Program-made: the position numbers and the translations under genes
Assembly (NCBI GenBank): GCA_963700105.1
Contig: CAVOWL010000005.1
Span: forward strand, 248,001 to 312,000
Reading direction: 5' to 3'
DNA length: 64,000 nucleotides
Source of the DNA: CAVUWL01 sp963700105
GTDB taxonomy: Bacteria; Actinomycetota; Thermoleophilia; Solirubrobacterales; 70-9
In this document: positions 7,753-15,716 of the stretch, piece by piece
Numbering within the stretch: position 1 is the stretch's first letter
How the letters are laid out: every line of letters begins with the position of its first letter
Notes under the pieces: model-generated
Databases searched by the model: none
What the model was told of the DNA's origin: nothing
The model's input: only the letters and a program-made list of their open reading frames with translations

Positions 7753-9185
7753 GGTTGCTCCGCGGTCTTTCGAAACGGCAACACGTTGCCCTCAGCCCCG
7801 CTCTGCGCAGCGCCCTGCCCGGGGTCAGCGGGCGGGCTGATTTCGCCGTCCGGCGCCGACTCCTCGGTACTCCTGGTCCGCTCCCCCGCGGTGGGTGGGC
7901 TGCCTTCGGTGAGCGCCCCGTAGAGCTCCACCTGCTCGCCGATGACCTTGCCGATGCGGCGGATTCCCTCGGCGATCTCGGCCTCGCCAACCCCGGAGAA
8001 GTTAAGCCGCATCGAGCTGTGGCCACGACCGTCGACATAGGCGGCCTCACCGGGAACGAAAGCCACGTCCTCGCGCAATGCCTTGGCGAGCAGATCGCCG
8101 CTGTCGATGTAGGCCGGGAGCGTCGCCCAGATGAAGAGCCCCCCCTCGGGTTTGGTCCAGCCTGCCTGGGCGGGGAAGTGCTCCCCCAGGGCTTCGAGCA
8201 TGACGTCGCGCCGCCGCCGGTAGATTGCCACCAGGTCCTCGATGTAGCGGCGCCACTGTCCTTCGGAGAAGTACTCACGCACGAAATACTGGCCGAGGCT
8301 CGAGCTGCAGAGGTCCGCCGCCTGCTTGCCGAGCACGATCTTCTCCATCACCGGCGGCGGCGCCACCACCCAGCCGAGACGGATCCCGGGTGAGAGGATC
8401 TTGGAGAAAGTGCCGATGTAGAGGACGTAATCACCGCCGTCGAGCTGATACAGCGGCGCCAGCGGCTCACCGCCATAGCGCAAGAGGCCGTAAGGGTTGT
8501 CCTCGAGGATCAAAAGCTCGTGCAGTCGGGCCAGCTCGACCAAGCGGCGACGGCGCGGCAACGACATCGTCACCCCGGCCGGATTTTGGAAGCTCGGCAC
8601 CGTGTAGATGAATTTGGGTCGGCGCCCGGCGCTGCTCAGCCGCTCTAACTCCCCCTCCAAAAGCTCGACCCGCATCCCCTCGGCGTCGCATTCGATCTGT
8701 ATGACCTCGGCCTCGTAACTGCAGAAAACGGGCACCGCCCCCGGGTAGGTCGGGGCCTCACAGATCACCGCATCGCCCGGATCCAGAAGCGTCTTGCAGA
8801 CGAGGTCGATCGCCTGTTGGCCGCCGCTGGTGACGATCACGTCCTCGGCGTCGGGCAGCATCCCCTCGGCCCCCATCACCTCAAGGATGCAGTCCTTGGT
8901 CTGCTCGAATCCCTCGGTCGGGCCGTACTGGAGGGCCCGCCCCGCTGACGCCTGGGCGATCCGGGTCATCTGCGCAGCAAAAGTCTGGGTCGGGAAGGTC
9001 GAGGTATCGGGCAATCCCCCGGCCAGGGAGATCACCTCGGGGCGCGCCGTCACCGCCATCAGGTCGCGCATCGCCGAGGACCGCATTACCCCAGTTCGTT
9101 GCGCGAACAGTCCGGCGTAGCGCTGCAGGTCGGAGGTTCGGGTGTGGGCTCGGCGTCGCTGTGGCGGACCGGGGCATTCGTTCAT
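7749..9185 (-). CDS. PLP-dependent aminotransferase, class I/II (2-aminoadipate/aromatic type)
   Basis: Fold-type I aminotransferase resembling the LysN/AroJ-like group that transfers amino groups of 2-aminoadipate, aromatic or branched amino acids; the true substrate is not readable. 478 residues. Landmarks are VISLAGGLPD (about 51-60), YGPTEGF, VTSGGQQAIDLV (about 115-126), YTVPSFQNPAG, EDNPYGLLRYGG, and the PLP lysine in GTFSKILSPGIRLGW (near 260). A proline- and glutamate-rich tail of about 60 residues follows the catalytic fold and is unusual in length. Overlaps the ddl start by 4 nt; coupling to cell-wall amino acid supply is only an inference. Confidence 0.9.
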   Translation of the reverse strand: MNECPGPPQRRRAHTRTSDLQRYAGLFAQRTGVMRSSAMRDLMAVTARPEVISLAGGLPDTSTFPTQTFAAQMTRIAQASAGRALQYGPTEGFEQTKDCILEVMGAEGMLPDAEDVIVTSGGQQAIDLVCKTLLDPGDAVICEAPTYPGAVPVFCSYEAEVIQIECDAEGMRVELLEGELERLSSAGRRPKFIYTVPSFQNPAGVTMSLPRRRRLVELARLHELLILEDNPYGLLRYGGEPLAPLYQLDGGDYVLYIGTFSKILSPGIRLGWVVAPPPVMEKIVLGKQAADLCSSSLGQYFVREYFSEGQWRRYIEDLVAIYRRRRDVMLEALGEHFPAQAGWTKPEGGLFIWATLPAYIDSGDLLAKALREDVAFVPGEAAYVDGRGHSSMRLNFSGVGEAEIAEGIRRIGKVIGEQVELYGALTEGSPPTAGERTRSTEESAPDGEISPPADPGQGAAQSGAEGNVLPFRKTAEQP

Positions 9186-9226
9186 TCCCCCAGTGTGGCG
9201 AATCCGCGCGAAAGCGCCAGGAGGGC

Positions 9227-9232
9227 TAGGTT
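9227..9232 (+). promoter_or_regulatory. Possible -10 box of the small membrane protein gene
   Basis: TAGGTT lies 8 nt before the GTG at 9241. AGGAGGG further upstream (9219-9225) is too far from the GTG to be a normal ribosome site. Confidence 0.3.
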
Positions 9233-9240
9233 TTCAGTTT

Positions 9241-9675
9241 GTGAGCACCCTCTCCGGCGTCACCTTGGAGCTCGGCATTGGCATCGCGATCGGAATGCTC
9301 GCGGGGACCACGGGAACCCACGGCTCGGCGCGCGGAAGGATGACGCTGCTGGCCGCGGTGATCGGCCTCGTGATCGGCTTCCTGCTGGCCGGCACGGCCA
9401 GCCTTGATCGCCCCCTCGGGGCGATCCTCTGCCTGATCGGCGCCACCTTCGGCTGCGTCGTGATCAGCGATGTGGTCGCCGGCGCGGGGCGGCGACAGGG
9501 CAGTCGCTCGGGGCCCCTGGCCTTCCTCGTCTCACTTATCGCGCTGGTGGTGGTGGTGATCGCGATCCTCATCTCACCGGCGATTTTGCTGGTGATAGCC
9601 GCCATGCTCTGGCTTGCCGTTGCCCGCCGCCGCCGCGCCCGGCGCAAGCACGCGGGCTTGCGGGTCCTGCGCTAG
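9241..9675 (+). CDS. Small integral membrane protein of unknown function
   Basis: No family is recognised. 144 residues from GTG 9241. Two to three hydrophobic stretches come first (ELGIGIAIGMLAG near 9-21; TLLAAVIGLVIGFLLAG near 35-51; AILCLIGATFGCVVISDVV near 60-78) and a long one after (FLVSLIALVVVVIAILISPA near 95-114), ending in a strongly basic tail RRRRARRKHAGLRVLR. This gives about four or five membrane segments with the C-terminus probably inside. The frame could start further upstream, but that part is arginine-rich and lies over the aminotransferase 5' end. It stands 32 bp before the phosphodiesterase gene in the same direction. Confidence 0.65.
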   Translation: MSTLSGVTLELGIGIAIGMLAGTTGTHGSARGRMTLLAAVIGLVIGFLLAGTASLDRPLGAILCLIGATFGCVVISDVVAGAGRRQGSRSGPLAFLVSLIALVVVVIAILISPAILLVIAAMLWLAVARRRRARRKHAGLRVLR

Positions 9676-9707
9676 CCGACGCCGCAGTCGAGCATCATTG
9701 GGGAGCG

Positions 9708-11225
9708 ATGCCCGCGAAGAAGCTTGTTCTCACCTACGTCGATTCGCTGCGCACCGACATGCTCAAACTGGCGATCGGCGAGGGCAGGGCACCGAACTTT
9801 GCCGCCCTGATCGAGCGGGGCGTCCTGATCCCAGATTGCGTTTCCAGCTTCCCCTCGGTTACTCCGGTTGCCTGCGCCGAGATGGTCACCGGGGTTGGTT
9901 CAGATCGGCACTGGATCAGCGGCATGAACTGGTATCACCGACTCGAGCGCCGCTACGTGGAGTACGGCTCCTCGCTGGAGGCGAGCCGCTCTTTCGGAGT
10001 CTTTCGCACCCTCTATGACCTCGTCTACAACCTGAACCTGGCTCATCTGAACCCCGAGGCCGAGACGATCTTTGAGCGCCTCGAGGACGGCGGGATGCGC
10101 ACCGCATGCACCCCGTTTCTGATCTACCGTGGTCGCTATCGCCACCAAGTTTCCCTCGACGGCCTGCTGCGCCGGGCCGTCGATGCGACACGTCTGAAGT
10201 TCCAACATCACACCTGGGGCCCCCGCGAGCTCTTCTACGGCGACCTCTATGCCAGTCGCGAGGTACCGTGCAAGCCCTCCTCGATTCCGGGCAGCCGCGA
10301 TGGCTACTCGGCCTGCTGCTCGGCGGAGCTGGCGAAGGGCGACCTCTTCGACTTTCTCCTCTTTTCGTTGCCCGACAACGACAACTACTCCCATCGGCAT
10401 GGACCCCAGGCAAGCGTCGAGTCGATCGCAAAGGCCGATCAGTGCTTCGGATCGCTGCTTGACGCGGGCGGCGGCCTTGACCGCTTCCTCGCCGATCACG
10501 CCCTCATCTTGCTCGCCGATCACGCCCAGACTCCGGTCCATCGCGGGTTGCCCCTGGCCGAGCTTTTGGGGCGGGAATGGAGGGTTCTTCAGCCTTCAGA
10601 GGAGCGCCCCGAGGACGCGCAGCTCGCGGTCAGCCCGACCGGGCGCGCGGCGCACGTTTACCTGCTCGACGGCGAGCCCGATCCCCACGCCGTGGGGGCG
10701 ACGCTCACCGAGATCGAGGGGGTCGACCTAGTCTGCAGGCTGGAGAGTTCTAGGGGCGAGCCGCTGCGGCGAGTCGAGCCCGGGGTGCCCGCCGTGCCGG
10801 GGCAGGTGGCGGTGATCGAACGAGCCGGCGAGGCGATTCGTTTTCGTCCAGACGGATCTACCATTGACCTGCGGGGGCGCCGCTGGGAGCTCGACGGAGA
10901 TCTGGCCCTGCTGGATGCTGAGATCGAGAACGGGCGGCTGCGCAGCGAGGCCTACCCCGATCCGCTCACCCGCGTCTGGTCGGCTCTCACCGCGCCCAAC
11001 GCGGGCGACTTCGTGGTCTCGCTTGCCCCCGGCTTTGAGGCGCTCGATTGGGGCGGCGTCACCCACGTTGGGGGCGGAAGTCACGGCTCGCTACATGCCG
11101 GGGACTCACTCGGTCCGCTGCTCTTCGTCGGCTGCGGACCCGAGCGCGCCGCGGAGCGCCAGCAATGGACGCTGCGCGACGTTGCCCCGGTGGTCTTGGA
11201 TTTCTTCGGGGTTGGCGGGGCGTGA
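9708..11225 (+). CDS. Alkaline phosphatase superfamily protein (type I phosphodiesterase/nucleotide pyrophosphatase)
   Basis: A metal-dependent hydrolase of the nucleotide pyrophosphatase/phosphodiesterase fold. 505 residues, no signal peptide, so probably cytoplasmic. Metal and nucleophile motifs are visible: YVDSLRTDML (about 10-19, first metal Asp), SFPSVTPVACAEMVTG (about 47-62, candidate nucleophile Thr52), DNDNYSHRHGP (about 224-234, Asp and His ligands), LLADHAQTPVHRG (about 267-279, Asp-His pair) and GGSHGSLHAGDSLGPLLF (about 457-474). The substrate is unknown. GTG of the next gene overlaps its stop, and that gene encodes a membrane glycosyltransferase-like protein, so a role in processing a polyprenyl- or nucleotide-linked sugar is possible but unproven. 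Confidence 0.85.
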   Translation: MPAKKLVLTYVDSLRTDMLKLAIGEGRAPNFAALIERGVLIPDCVSSFPSVTPVACAEMVTGVGSDRHWISGMNWYHRLERRYVEYGSSLEASRSFGVFRTLYDLVYNLNLAHLNPEAETIFERLEDGGMRTACTPFLIYRGRYRHQVSLDGLLRRAVDATRLKFQHHTWGPRELFYGDLYASREVPCKPSSIPGSRDGYSACCSAELAKGDLFDFLLFSLPDNDNYSHRHGPQASVESIAKADQCFGSLLDAGGGLDRFLADHALILLADHAQTPVHRGLPLAELLGREWRVLQPSEERPEDAQLAVSPTGRAAHVYLLDGEPDPHAVGATLTEIEGVDLVCRLESSRGEPLRRVEPGVPAVPGQVAVIERAGEAIRFRPDGSTIDLRGRRWELDGDLALLDAEIENGRLRSEAYPDPLTRVWSALTAPNAGDFVVSLAPGFEALDWGGVTHVGGGSHGSLHAGDSLGPLLFVGCGPERAAERQQWTLRDVAPVVLDFFGVGGA

Positions 11226-12925
11226 AGCGCTGCTCACTCGCGTTGGCGCTCACTGTGGTCGCGCTCTTTCCCAGCTCGGCCAGCGCTGAGCAGATATCCG
11301 GCACCCAGGCGACCAGGATCGCCAATCGCGATCCAAGTGCAATCGAAGAGCGCCGCAATCACCCCGGGCTGACACCGAGTCCGACTCTCAACAACGGGAA
11401 TTGGGAAGTCGGGTACTTCGCTGCCGGCAAGGAGGTTGCGCTGGTCGTCGTCGACCCGACTACGGGCAAGGTGCGTGAAGCGTGGACCGGCTACCAGGTG
11501 GCCTGGAAGATGGCCCGCGGTTACCCCGGTGCGTTCGGCCACAAGCTCGACGCCCCCTACGTCTTCCTGCCGATCTGTGCGCTCTTTTTGGTGGGATTGA
11601 TCGACTGGCGCCGGCGCTGGCGGATTGCCAACCTCGACCTCCTCGTTCTGCTCGGATTTGGTGTCTCTCACTTCTTCTTTAATCGGGCCGAAATCGGCCT
11701 CTCGGTACCCTTGCAGTACCCGCCGCTTTTGTACCTGCTCGGGCGCACTCTCTGGATCGGCTTTCGCGGTCGCGGCGAGGGGATCCGTCCCGTCTGGCCG
11801 GCCACCTGGCTTCTGATCGCCGCCCTCTTTTTGATCGGCTTTCGGGTCGGGCTTAACGTCGCGGACTCCGGCGCGATTGACGTCGGCTACGCGGGCGTCG
11901 TCGGCGCTGATCGCATCGCCCACGGGGAACCGATCTACGGCAACTTTCCTACGGAAATCTCGCAAGGGGACACCTACGGTCCGGTCAACTACTACGCCTA
12001 CGTTCCCTTCGAGCGGATCTGGCCCTGGAGCGGAACGTGGAATGACCTCCCCGCCGCCCATGCCGCCGCGGTCTTCTTCGACCTGGCAACCTTCGGAATG
12101 CTCCTCTTGCTGGGGATCCGGATCCGCCCCGGACCGGCCGGGCGAAAGCTCGCCGCGACGCTCGGCTTTGGTTGGGCCGCCTACCCTTACACCGCGTTTG
12201 TCCTGGAGTCGAACTCCAACGACACGCTGGTGGCGCTGTTCCTAGTTGCGACGCTGCTCGTCTTGGCACGCCCGCTTGCTCGCGGCGCGATGGCCGCGCT
12301 TGCAACCTTTACGAAGTTCGCTCCCCTGATTCTGGTTCCGCTGCTCGCCACCTACCGACCGCGGGAGGCCGATCTAGTTGCACCGCCAGACTCCGACCAA
12401 GGTCTCCCCACGCGGGGTTCGGACCCTGGCCGCTGGGGCGCTTCTGGCGGGGCGATCCGACCAGTCGCTCGCTTCGCTCTCTCCTTTGCGCTGGTCTCAG
12501 TGTTGGTGATGCTTTGGGCGGCGATCGATCCCGGCCTAAAGACCTTCTATGAACGGACCATCGCCTACCAGGCCGGGCGCGAATCGCCTTTCAGCATCTG
12601 GGGCCAGGTTCCCGTCCTGGAACCACTGCGCATTGCCCTCCTGGTTGCGAGCGCCCTGCTTGCGCTACTGGTGGCGGTACGACCGCGGCGAAAGTCGCTG
12701 ATTCAGGTTGCGGCGCTCGCCGCCGGGCTGCTAATCGCACTGCAGATCACGATGCATCACTGGTTCTACCTCTACATCGTCTGGTTCTACCCGCTGCTGC
12801 TGCTCGCGTTCGCCGGTGTGAGGACCTGCTCGATCGATTCCGCTGAGCCGTCGGGGGCCACCACCACCAACGCTCCCATCACCCACACATCCTCCTCGGC
12901 GGTCTCAAATCTCACCGGCATCTGA
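11222..12925 (+). CDS. Polytopic membrane glycosyltransferase-like protein with N-terminal secreted domain
   Basis: 567 residues from GTG 11222 (4-nt overlap with the preceding gene). An N-terminal signal-like segment (LALALTVVALFPSSASA) leads to a soluble stretch of about 90 residues (EVALVVVDPTTGKVREAWTG, PepSY-like in flavour), then roughly ten hydrophobic helices (FLPICALFLVGLID, WLLIAALFLIGFRVGL, LIALQITMHHWFYLYIVWFY and others). Between helices lie IDVGYAGVVGADRIAHGEPI and PVNYYAYVPFERIWPW, loops reminiscent of GT-C/DUF2029 (GT87) mannosyltransferases that use polyprenyl-phosphate sugars. The exact activity cannot be read. The last 46 codons run antisense through the end of ymdB, so the natural C-terminus is odd. 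Confidence 0.75.
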   Translation: MKRCSLALALTVVALFPSSASAEQISGTQATRIANRDPSAIEERRNHPGLTPSPTLNNGNWEVGYFAAGKEVALVVVDPTTGKVREAWTGYQVAWKMARGYPGAFGHKLDAPYVFLPICALFLVGLIDWRRRWRIANLDLLVLLGFGVSHFFFNRAEIGLSVPLQYPPLLYLLGRTLWIGFRGRGEGIRPVWPATWLLIAALFLIGFRVGLNVADSGAIDVGYAGVVGADRIAHGEPIYGNFPTEISQGDTYGPVNYYAYVPFERIWPWSGTWNDLPAAHAAAVFFDLATFGMLLLLGIRIRPGPAGRKLAATLGFGWAAYPYTAFVLESNSNDTLVALFLVATLLVLARPLARGAMAALATFTKFAPLILVPLLATYRPREADLVAPPDSDQGLPTRGSDPGRWGASGGAIRPVARFALSFALVSVLVMLWAAIDPGLKTFYERTIAYQAGRESPFSIWGQVPVLEPLRIALLVASALLALLVAVRPRRKSLIQVAALAAGLLIALQITMHHWFYLYIVWFYPLLLLAFAGVRTCSIDSAEPSGATTTNAPITHTSSSAVSNLTGI

Positions 12926-13575
12926 GTGATCAGCCGCGCCAGGGCCTGGGCGGGCTTGACCCCCAAAACGCTGGCGCGCGAACCGGTCATCCCGACGTCG
13001 GAGATGAATGCCGTGCCCTTGGGGAGTACCCTCGCGTCGGCGGTTGGAACGTGGGTGTGGGTACCGAAGACCGCCGCAACGCGGCCGTCCAGATGCCAAC
13101 CCATGGCGACCTTCTCGCTGGTCATCTCGGCGTGAAAGTCAACGATCGCAAAGTCCGCCTCGAGTCGCTCAAGGATCGCGTCGGCCTCATGAAACGGCGA
13201 GCGGGCAACCTTCAGACCCTCGGCGCCGCTCAGGTTGATTACCCCGATCCGCTTGCCGCCAACCTCGACCACGGTGTGTCCACGTCCGGGGTTGGCGTGG
13301 GGATAGTTAGCCGGCCGGATCAGCCGCTCGCTGCGGTCCAGGAACTCATAGATCTCGCGGTGTCGGTAAACGTGGTTGCCGGAGGTGATCACCTCGGCAC
13401 CGGCGTCAAATAGATCCCGTGCGGTCTTCTCGGTGATCCCGATACCCCCCGCGGAGTTCTCTCCGTTGACGACCACCAGGTCGGGGAGCAGGCGCTCGCG
13501 CAGCCCCGGCAGCGCTTCGCGCAGCCCCCGTCGTCCCGGGCCGCCGACGACATCGCCGATGAAGAGCACGCGCAT
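12787..13575 (-). CDS. ymdB: YmdB-family metallophosphoesterase (TIGR00282)
   Basis: Dinuclear-metal phosphoesterase; the Bacillus homologue hydrolyses 2',3'-cyclic nucleotides. 262 residues. The full family set of metal ligands is present: FIGDVVGGPGRR (about 5-16), VVNGENSAGGIGIT (about 37-50), TSGNHVYRHREI (about 64-75), IVDFHAEMTSEKVA (about 145-158) and FGTHTHVPTADARV (about 170-183). ATG 13575 is chosen over an upstream TTG because TAGGGT lies 7 nt before it. It converges on the glycosyltransferase-like gene with a 139-nt antisense overlap. Confidence 0.93.
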   Translation of the reverse strand: MRVLFIGDVVGGPGRRGLREALPGLRERLLPDLVVVNGENSAGGIGITEKTARDLFDAGAEVITSGNHVYRHREIYEFLDRSERLIRPANYPHANPGRGHTVVEVGGKRIGVINLSGAEGLKVARSPFHEADAILERLEADFAIVDFHAEMTSEKVAMGWHLDGRVAAVFGTHTHVPTADARVLPKGTAFISDVGMTGSRASVLGVKPAQALARLITQMPVRFETAEEDVWVMGALVVVAPDGSAESIEQVLTPANASSSSG

Positions 13576-13582
13576 CAAATGG

Positions 13583-13588
13583 ACCCTA
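13583..13588 (-). promoter_or_regulatory. Possible -10 box of ymdB (leaderless layout)
   Basis: On the minus strand, TAGGGT lies 7 nt before the ATG with no Shine-Dalgarno sequence between. It falls in the short gap between ymdB and the upstream ABC permease gene. Confidence 0.5.
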
Positions 13589-13596
13589 GACGGTGC

Positions 13597-14949
13597 TCAG
13601 ATCGATCCGAAGCGGAGCAGGGAGAGGCGCGCCAGCAGGCCGTAGGCGAGGGTGAGCAGAGCGAGGTGTAGGAGCGGCAGCCCGATGCCGGGGCCGGCGG
13701 AGTCAAGCGCCGTGCTGATCGCTTCCAAGGCGGGCTTAAACGGAAAGAGATCGGTGATTAGCTTGATCACTTCGTAGAGGCCCGCGCCGAGGACGCCCGA
13801 GGGGATCAGGGAGAGGAAGGCGATCGGCAGGGTGAGCATGATCGCGAGTAAGGAGACGGCGCGGACTTCGCGCGCCGCGGCCCCAAGGGCAGCCCCCACT
13901 GCTCCCAGCGCCGCGCTGGCGGTCAATATCGCGACCAGCCAGAGGCCGATGCGGCTCCAGTGCAAAGGCACGAAGATCTGCAGCCCGGCGAGCAGCAGCA
14001 GGGTGACCGCGAGGCCGGCTCCGATTCCGAGACAGACCTTGGCGCCCAGCAGTTTGGCGGGAGAGATGAGGCCGCGGGTGAGGCGGGAGAAGGCATTCTC
14101 CTCGCGCTCCAAGGCAAGCGAGCCGGCGACCAGCAACACGGTGACGAAGGTGAGGGTGAGGGTTGCGGCAACGGCGATCGCAAACACTTCCAGCGGCGGG
14201 GTCGAGCCGGAGACGACGTGCTTTTCGACTTCGATCGGTTGCGCGATGCGGTCGATCAGCGGTCCGGCGACGTTGAGGTTTTCGCGGGCCAGGTTGGAGA
14301 AATGGGTCACCTGTGCAAGCGAGCTCCGCAGCGCTCCACGCGGCAGCGCGGGTTCCAGCGCCTCGAGGATCTTGGCGCTGGATTGCAGGCCGAGGATGTG
14401 GAAGGTTTGGCCGAGCACGGTGAAACCACCACCGTTGATCAAGAGGTTGAGGTAGTGGCCCCCTTCGACGGCGATTCGCCGCGCGATCAGCAGGTTGGCC
14501 TGGGCCAGCAGCGATTCAATCCGGTCGTTGACCAGTTGGGCCTTGATCGGGTTCTCCTCGTTGACGATCACTTCGACCCGCGGCGTTCCCGGGTTCAGGC
14601 TTGAGAGTGAGTTGATCTGTTCGACCAGATCGGCCGGGAGGATCAATGCGGCAAGCACGTCGCCCGAGCGGACCTCATCGATTGCTTCCTGGCGGTTTTT
14701 GACGTGGACGCATTCGACTCGGCCGCAGATCCGCACGCTGGCTCCGACCGCCGGCAACTGCCGCCCGCCGACGCTGACCCTGGCTCCGCCGGGGACTTCG
14801 TTTAGGAATGCGACCCGCGGCTTGCCCGGCTCGCGCGAAATCGCAAATCCGATCAGCACCGCGATCAGCACCGGATAGGCGACCAGGAGGAAGGCCTGCA
14901 GCGGCGAGCGGCGCAGGATCTGGAGGTCCTTGAGGAGGATCCAGCGCAC
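13597..14949 (-). CDS. ABC-2 type transporter permease
   Basis: Membrane subunit of an ABC exporter. 450 residues. N-terminal KDLQILRRSPLQAFLLVAYP and a first helix (VLIAVLIGFAIS, about 28-40), then a large extracytoplasmic domain of about 200 residues. Five or six helices follow from about 255 (FAIAVAATLTLTFVTVLLVAG, AGLAVTLLLLAGLQIF, LWLVAILTASAALGAVG, LLAIMLTLPIAFLSLIPSG, LLHLALLTLAYGLLAR). The EREENAFSRLTRG loop after helix 2 is the ABC-2 signature region. It is 2 bp downstream of the ATPase gene and must pair with it. The substrate is unknown; drug or lipid export are the family norms. Confidence 0.88.
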   Translation of the reverse strand: MRWILLKDLQILRRSPLQAFLLVAYPVLIAVLIGFAISREPGKPRVAFLNEVPGGARVSVGGRQLPAVGASVRICGRVECVHVKNRQEAIDEVRSGDVLAALILPADLVEQINSLSSLNPGTPRVEVIVNEENPIKAQLVNDRIESLLAQANLLIARRIAVEGGHYLNLLINGGGFTVLGQTFHILGLQSSAKILEALEPALPRGALRSSLAQVTHFSNLARENLNVAGPLIDRIAQPIEVEKHVVSGSTPPLEVFAIAVAATLTLTFVTVLLVAGSLALEREENAFSRLTRGLISPAKLLGAKVCLGIGAGLAVTLLLLAGLQIFVPLHWSRIGLWLVAILTASAALGAVGAALGAAAREVRAVSLLAIMLTLPIAFLSLIPSGVLGAGLYEVIKLITDLFPFKPALEAISTALDSAGPGIGLPLLHLALLTLAYGLLARLSLLRFGSI

Positions 14950-14951
14950 CC

Positions 14952-15683
14952 TCAGTGCCCCCGGTGCTGGAGGTAGGCGACGAATGCCGTCTCAAAGTCG
15001 CTGTCGGCGGCCTCGGGCGCCTCGCGGCGAACGGCCTCGCGCAGGCCGGCGCTGGGGCCGTCAAAGAGCGCCTCTCCGTCGGCTAGGACCAGCAGCCGTC
15101 TCCCGTAGCGCTCGGCCTCCTGGATGTCGTGGGTCGAGAAGATCACGGTGGTGCCGTGCTGCGCCAGTGCGGCCACGAACTCCCAAAGGCGTGCTCGCTG
15201 GCGCGGGTCGAGCCCGACGCTGGGCTCGTCAAGGAGCAAGACGACCGGCCGCGAGAGCAGCCCAATCGCGATGTTGATCCGTTGCTGGTTTCCACCCGAG
15301 AGGCGGGCGACGATCTCCCCCCGGCGCTCCTTGAGGTCGGCCAGCTCGAGCATCTGCTCAACCGCGGCGAGGGGGTCGGGGAGTCTCTCCAGTCGGGCGA
15401 ACAAGAGAAGGTTCTCCTCGACGGTCAGGCGCCGGTAAAGGGCGGCAAGTTGAGGCACCCAGCCCACCTCGCCCTGGGGAAGGTGAACCTCCCCCTGGTC
15501 GGGCTTGACGATTCCCGCAAGGATCGAGAGCAGGGTCGTCTTCCCCGCTCCGTTGGGGCCGATCACCGCCAGTAGTTCGCCGGGGCTAGCGCGTAGATCC
15601 ACACCGCGCAGGGCAGGCTGGGAGCCGTAGCGCTTGGCCAGGCCGCGCGCCTGTAGCGCTGCGGGAGAGGTCTCGGCACTCAT
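14952..15683 (-). CDS. ABC transporter ATP-binding protein
   Basis: Energises the ABC-2 permease encoded next to it. 243 residues, a single nucleotide-binding domain. Walker A GPNGAGKTTLLS (about 37-48), Q-loop in VPQLAAL, ABC signature LSGGNQQRI (about 128-136), Walker B VLLLDEPSVGLD (about 148-159) and the H-loop in FSTHDIQEAER. The signature reads LSGGN rather than LSGGQ, a common variant in ABC-2 ATPases. The ATG start has a TAGCGT box 7 nt upstream, back to back with the hemB promoter. Confidence 0.95.
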   Translation of the reverse strand: MSAETSPAALQARGLAKRYGSQPALRGVDLRASPGELLAVIGPNGAGKTTLLSILAGIVKPDQGEVHLPQGEVGWVPQLAALYRRLTVEENLLLFARLERLPDPLAAVEQMLELADLKERRGEIVARLSGGNQQRINIAIGLLSRPVVLLLDEPSVGLDPRQRARLWEFVAALAQHGTTVIFSTHDIQEAERYGRRLLVLADGEALFDGPSAGLREAVRREAPEAADSDFETAFVAYLQHRGH

Positions 15684-15690
15684 CGCCAGA

Positions 15691-15696
15691 ACGCTA
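15691..15696 (-). promoter_or_regulatory. Possible -10 box of the ABC exporter operon (leaderless layout)
   Basis: On the minus strand TAGCGT lies 7 nt before the ATG at 15683. Only 7 bp separate this box from the divergent hemB box, so the two promoters would overlap and probably exclude each other. Confidence 0.5.
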
Positions 15697-15703
15697 CCCG
15701 GCC

Positions 15704-15709
15704 TAGAAT
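15704..15709 (+). promoter_or_regulatory. Possible -10 box of hemB (leaderless layout)
   Basis: TAGAAT lies 7 nt before the hemB ATG, with no ribosome-binding site between. No clear -35 hexamer can be seen. Confidence 0.55.
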
Positions 15710-15716
15710 CGATGCG

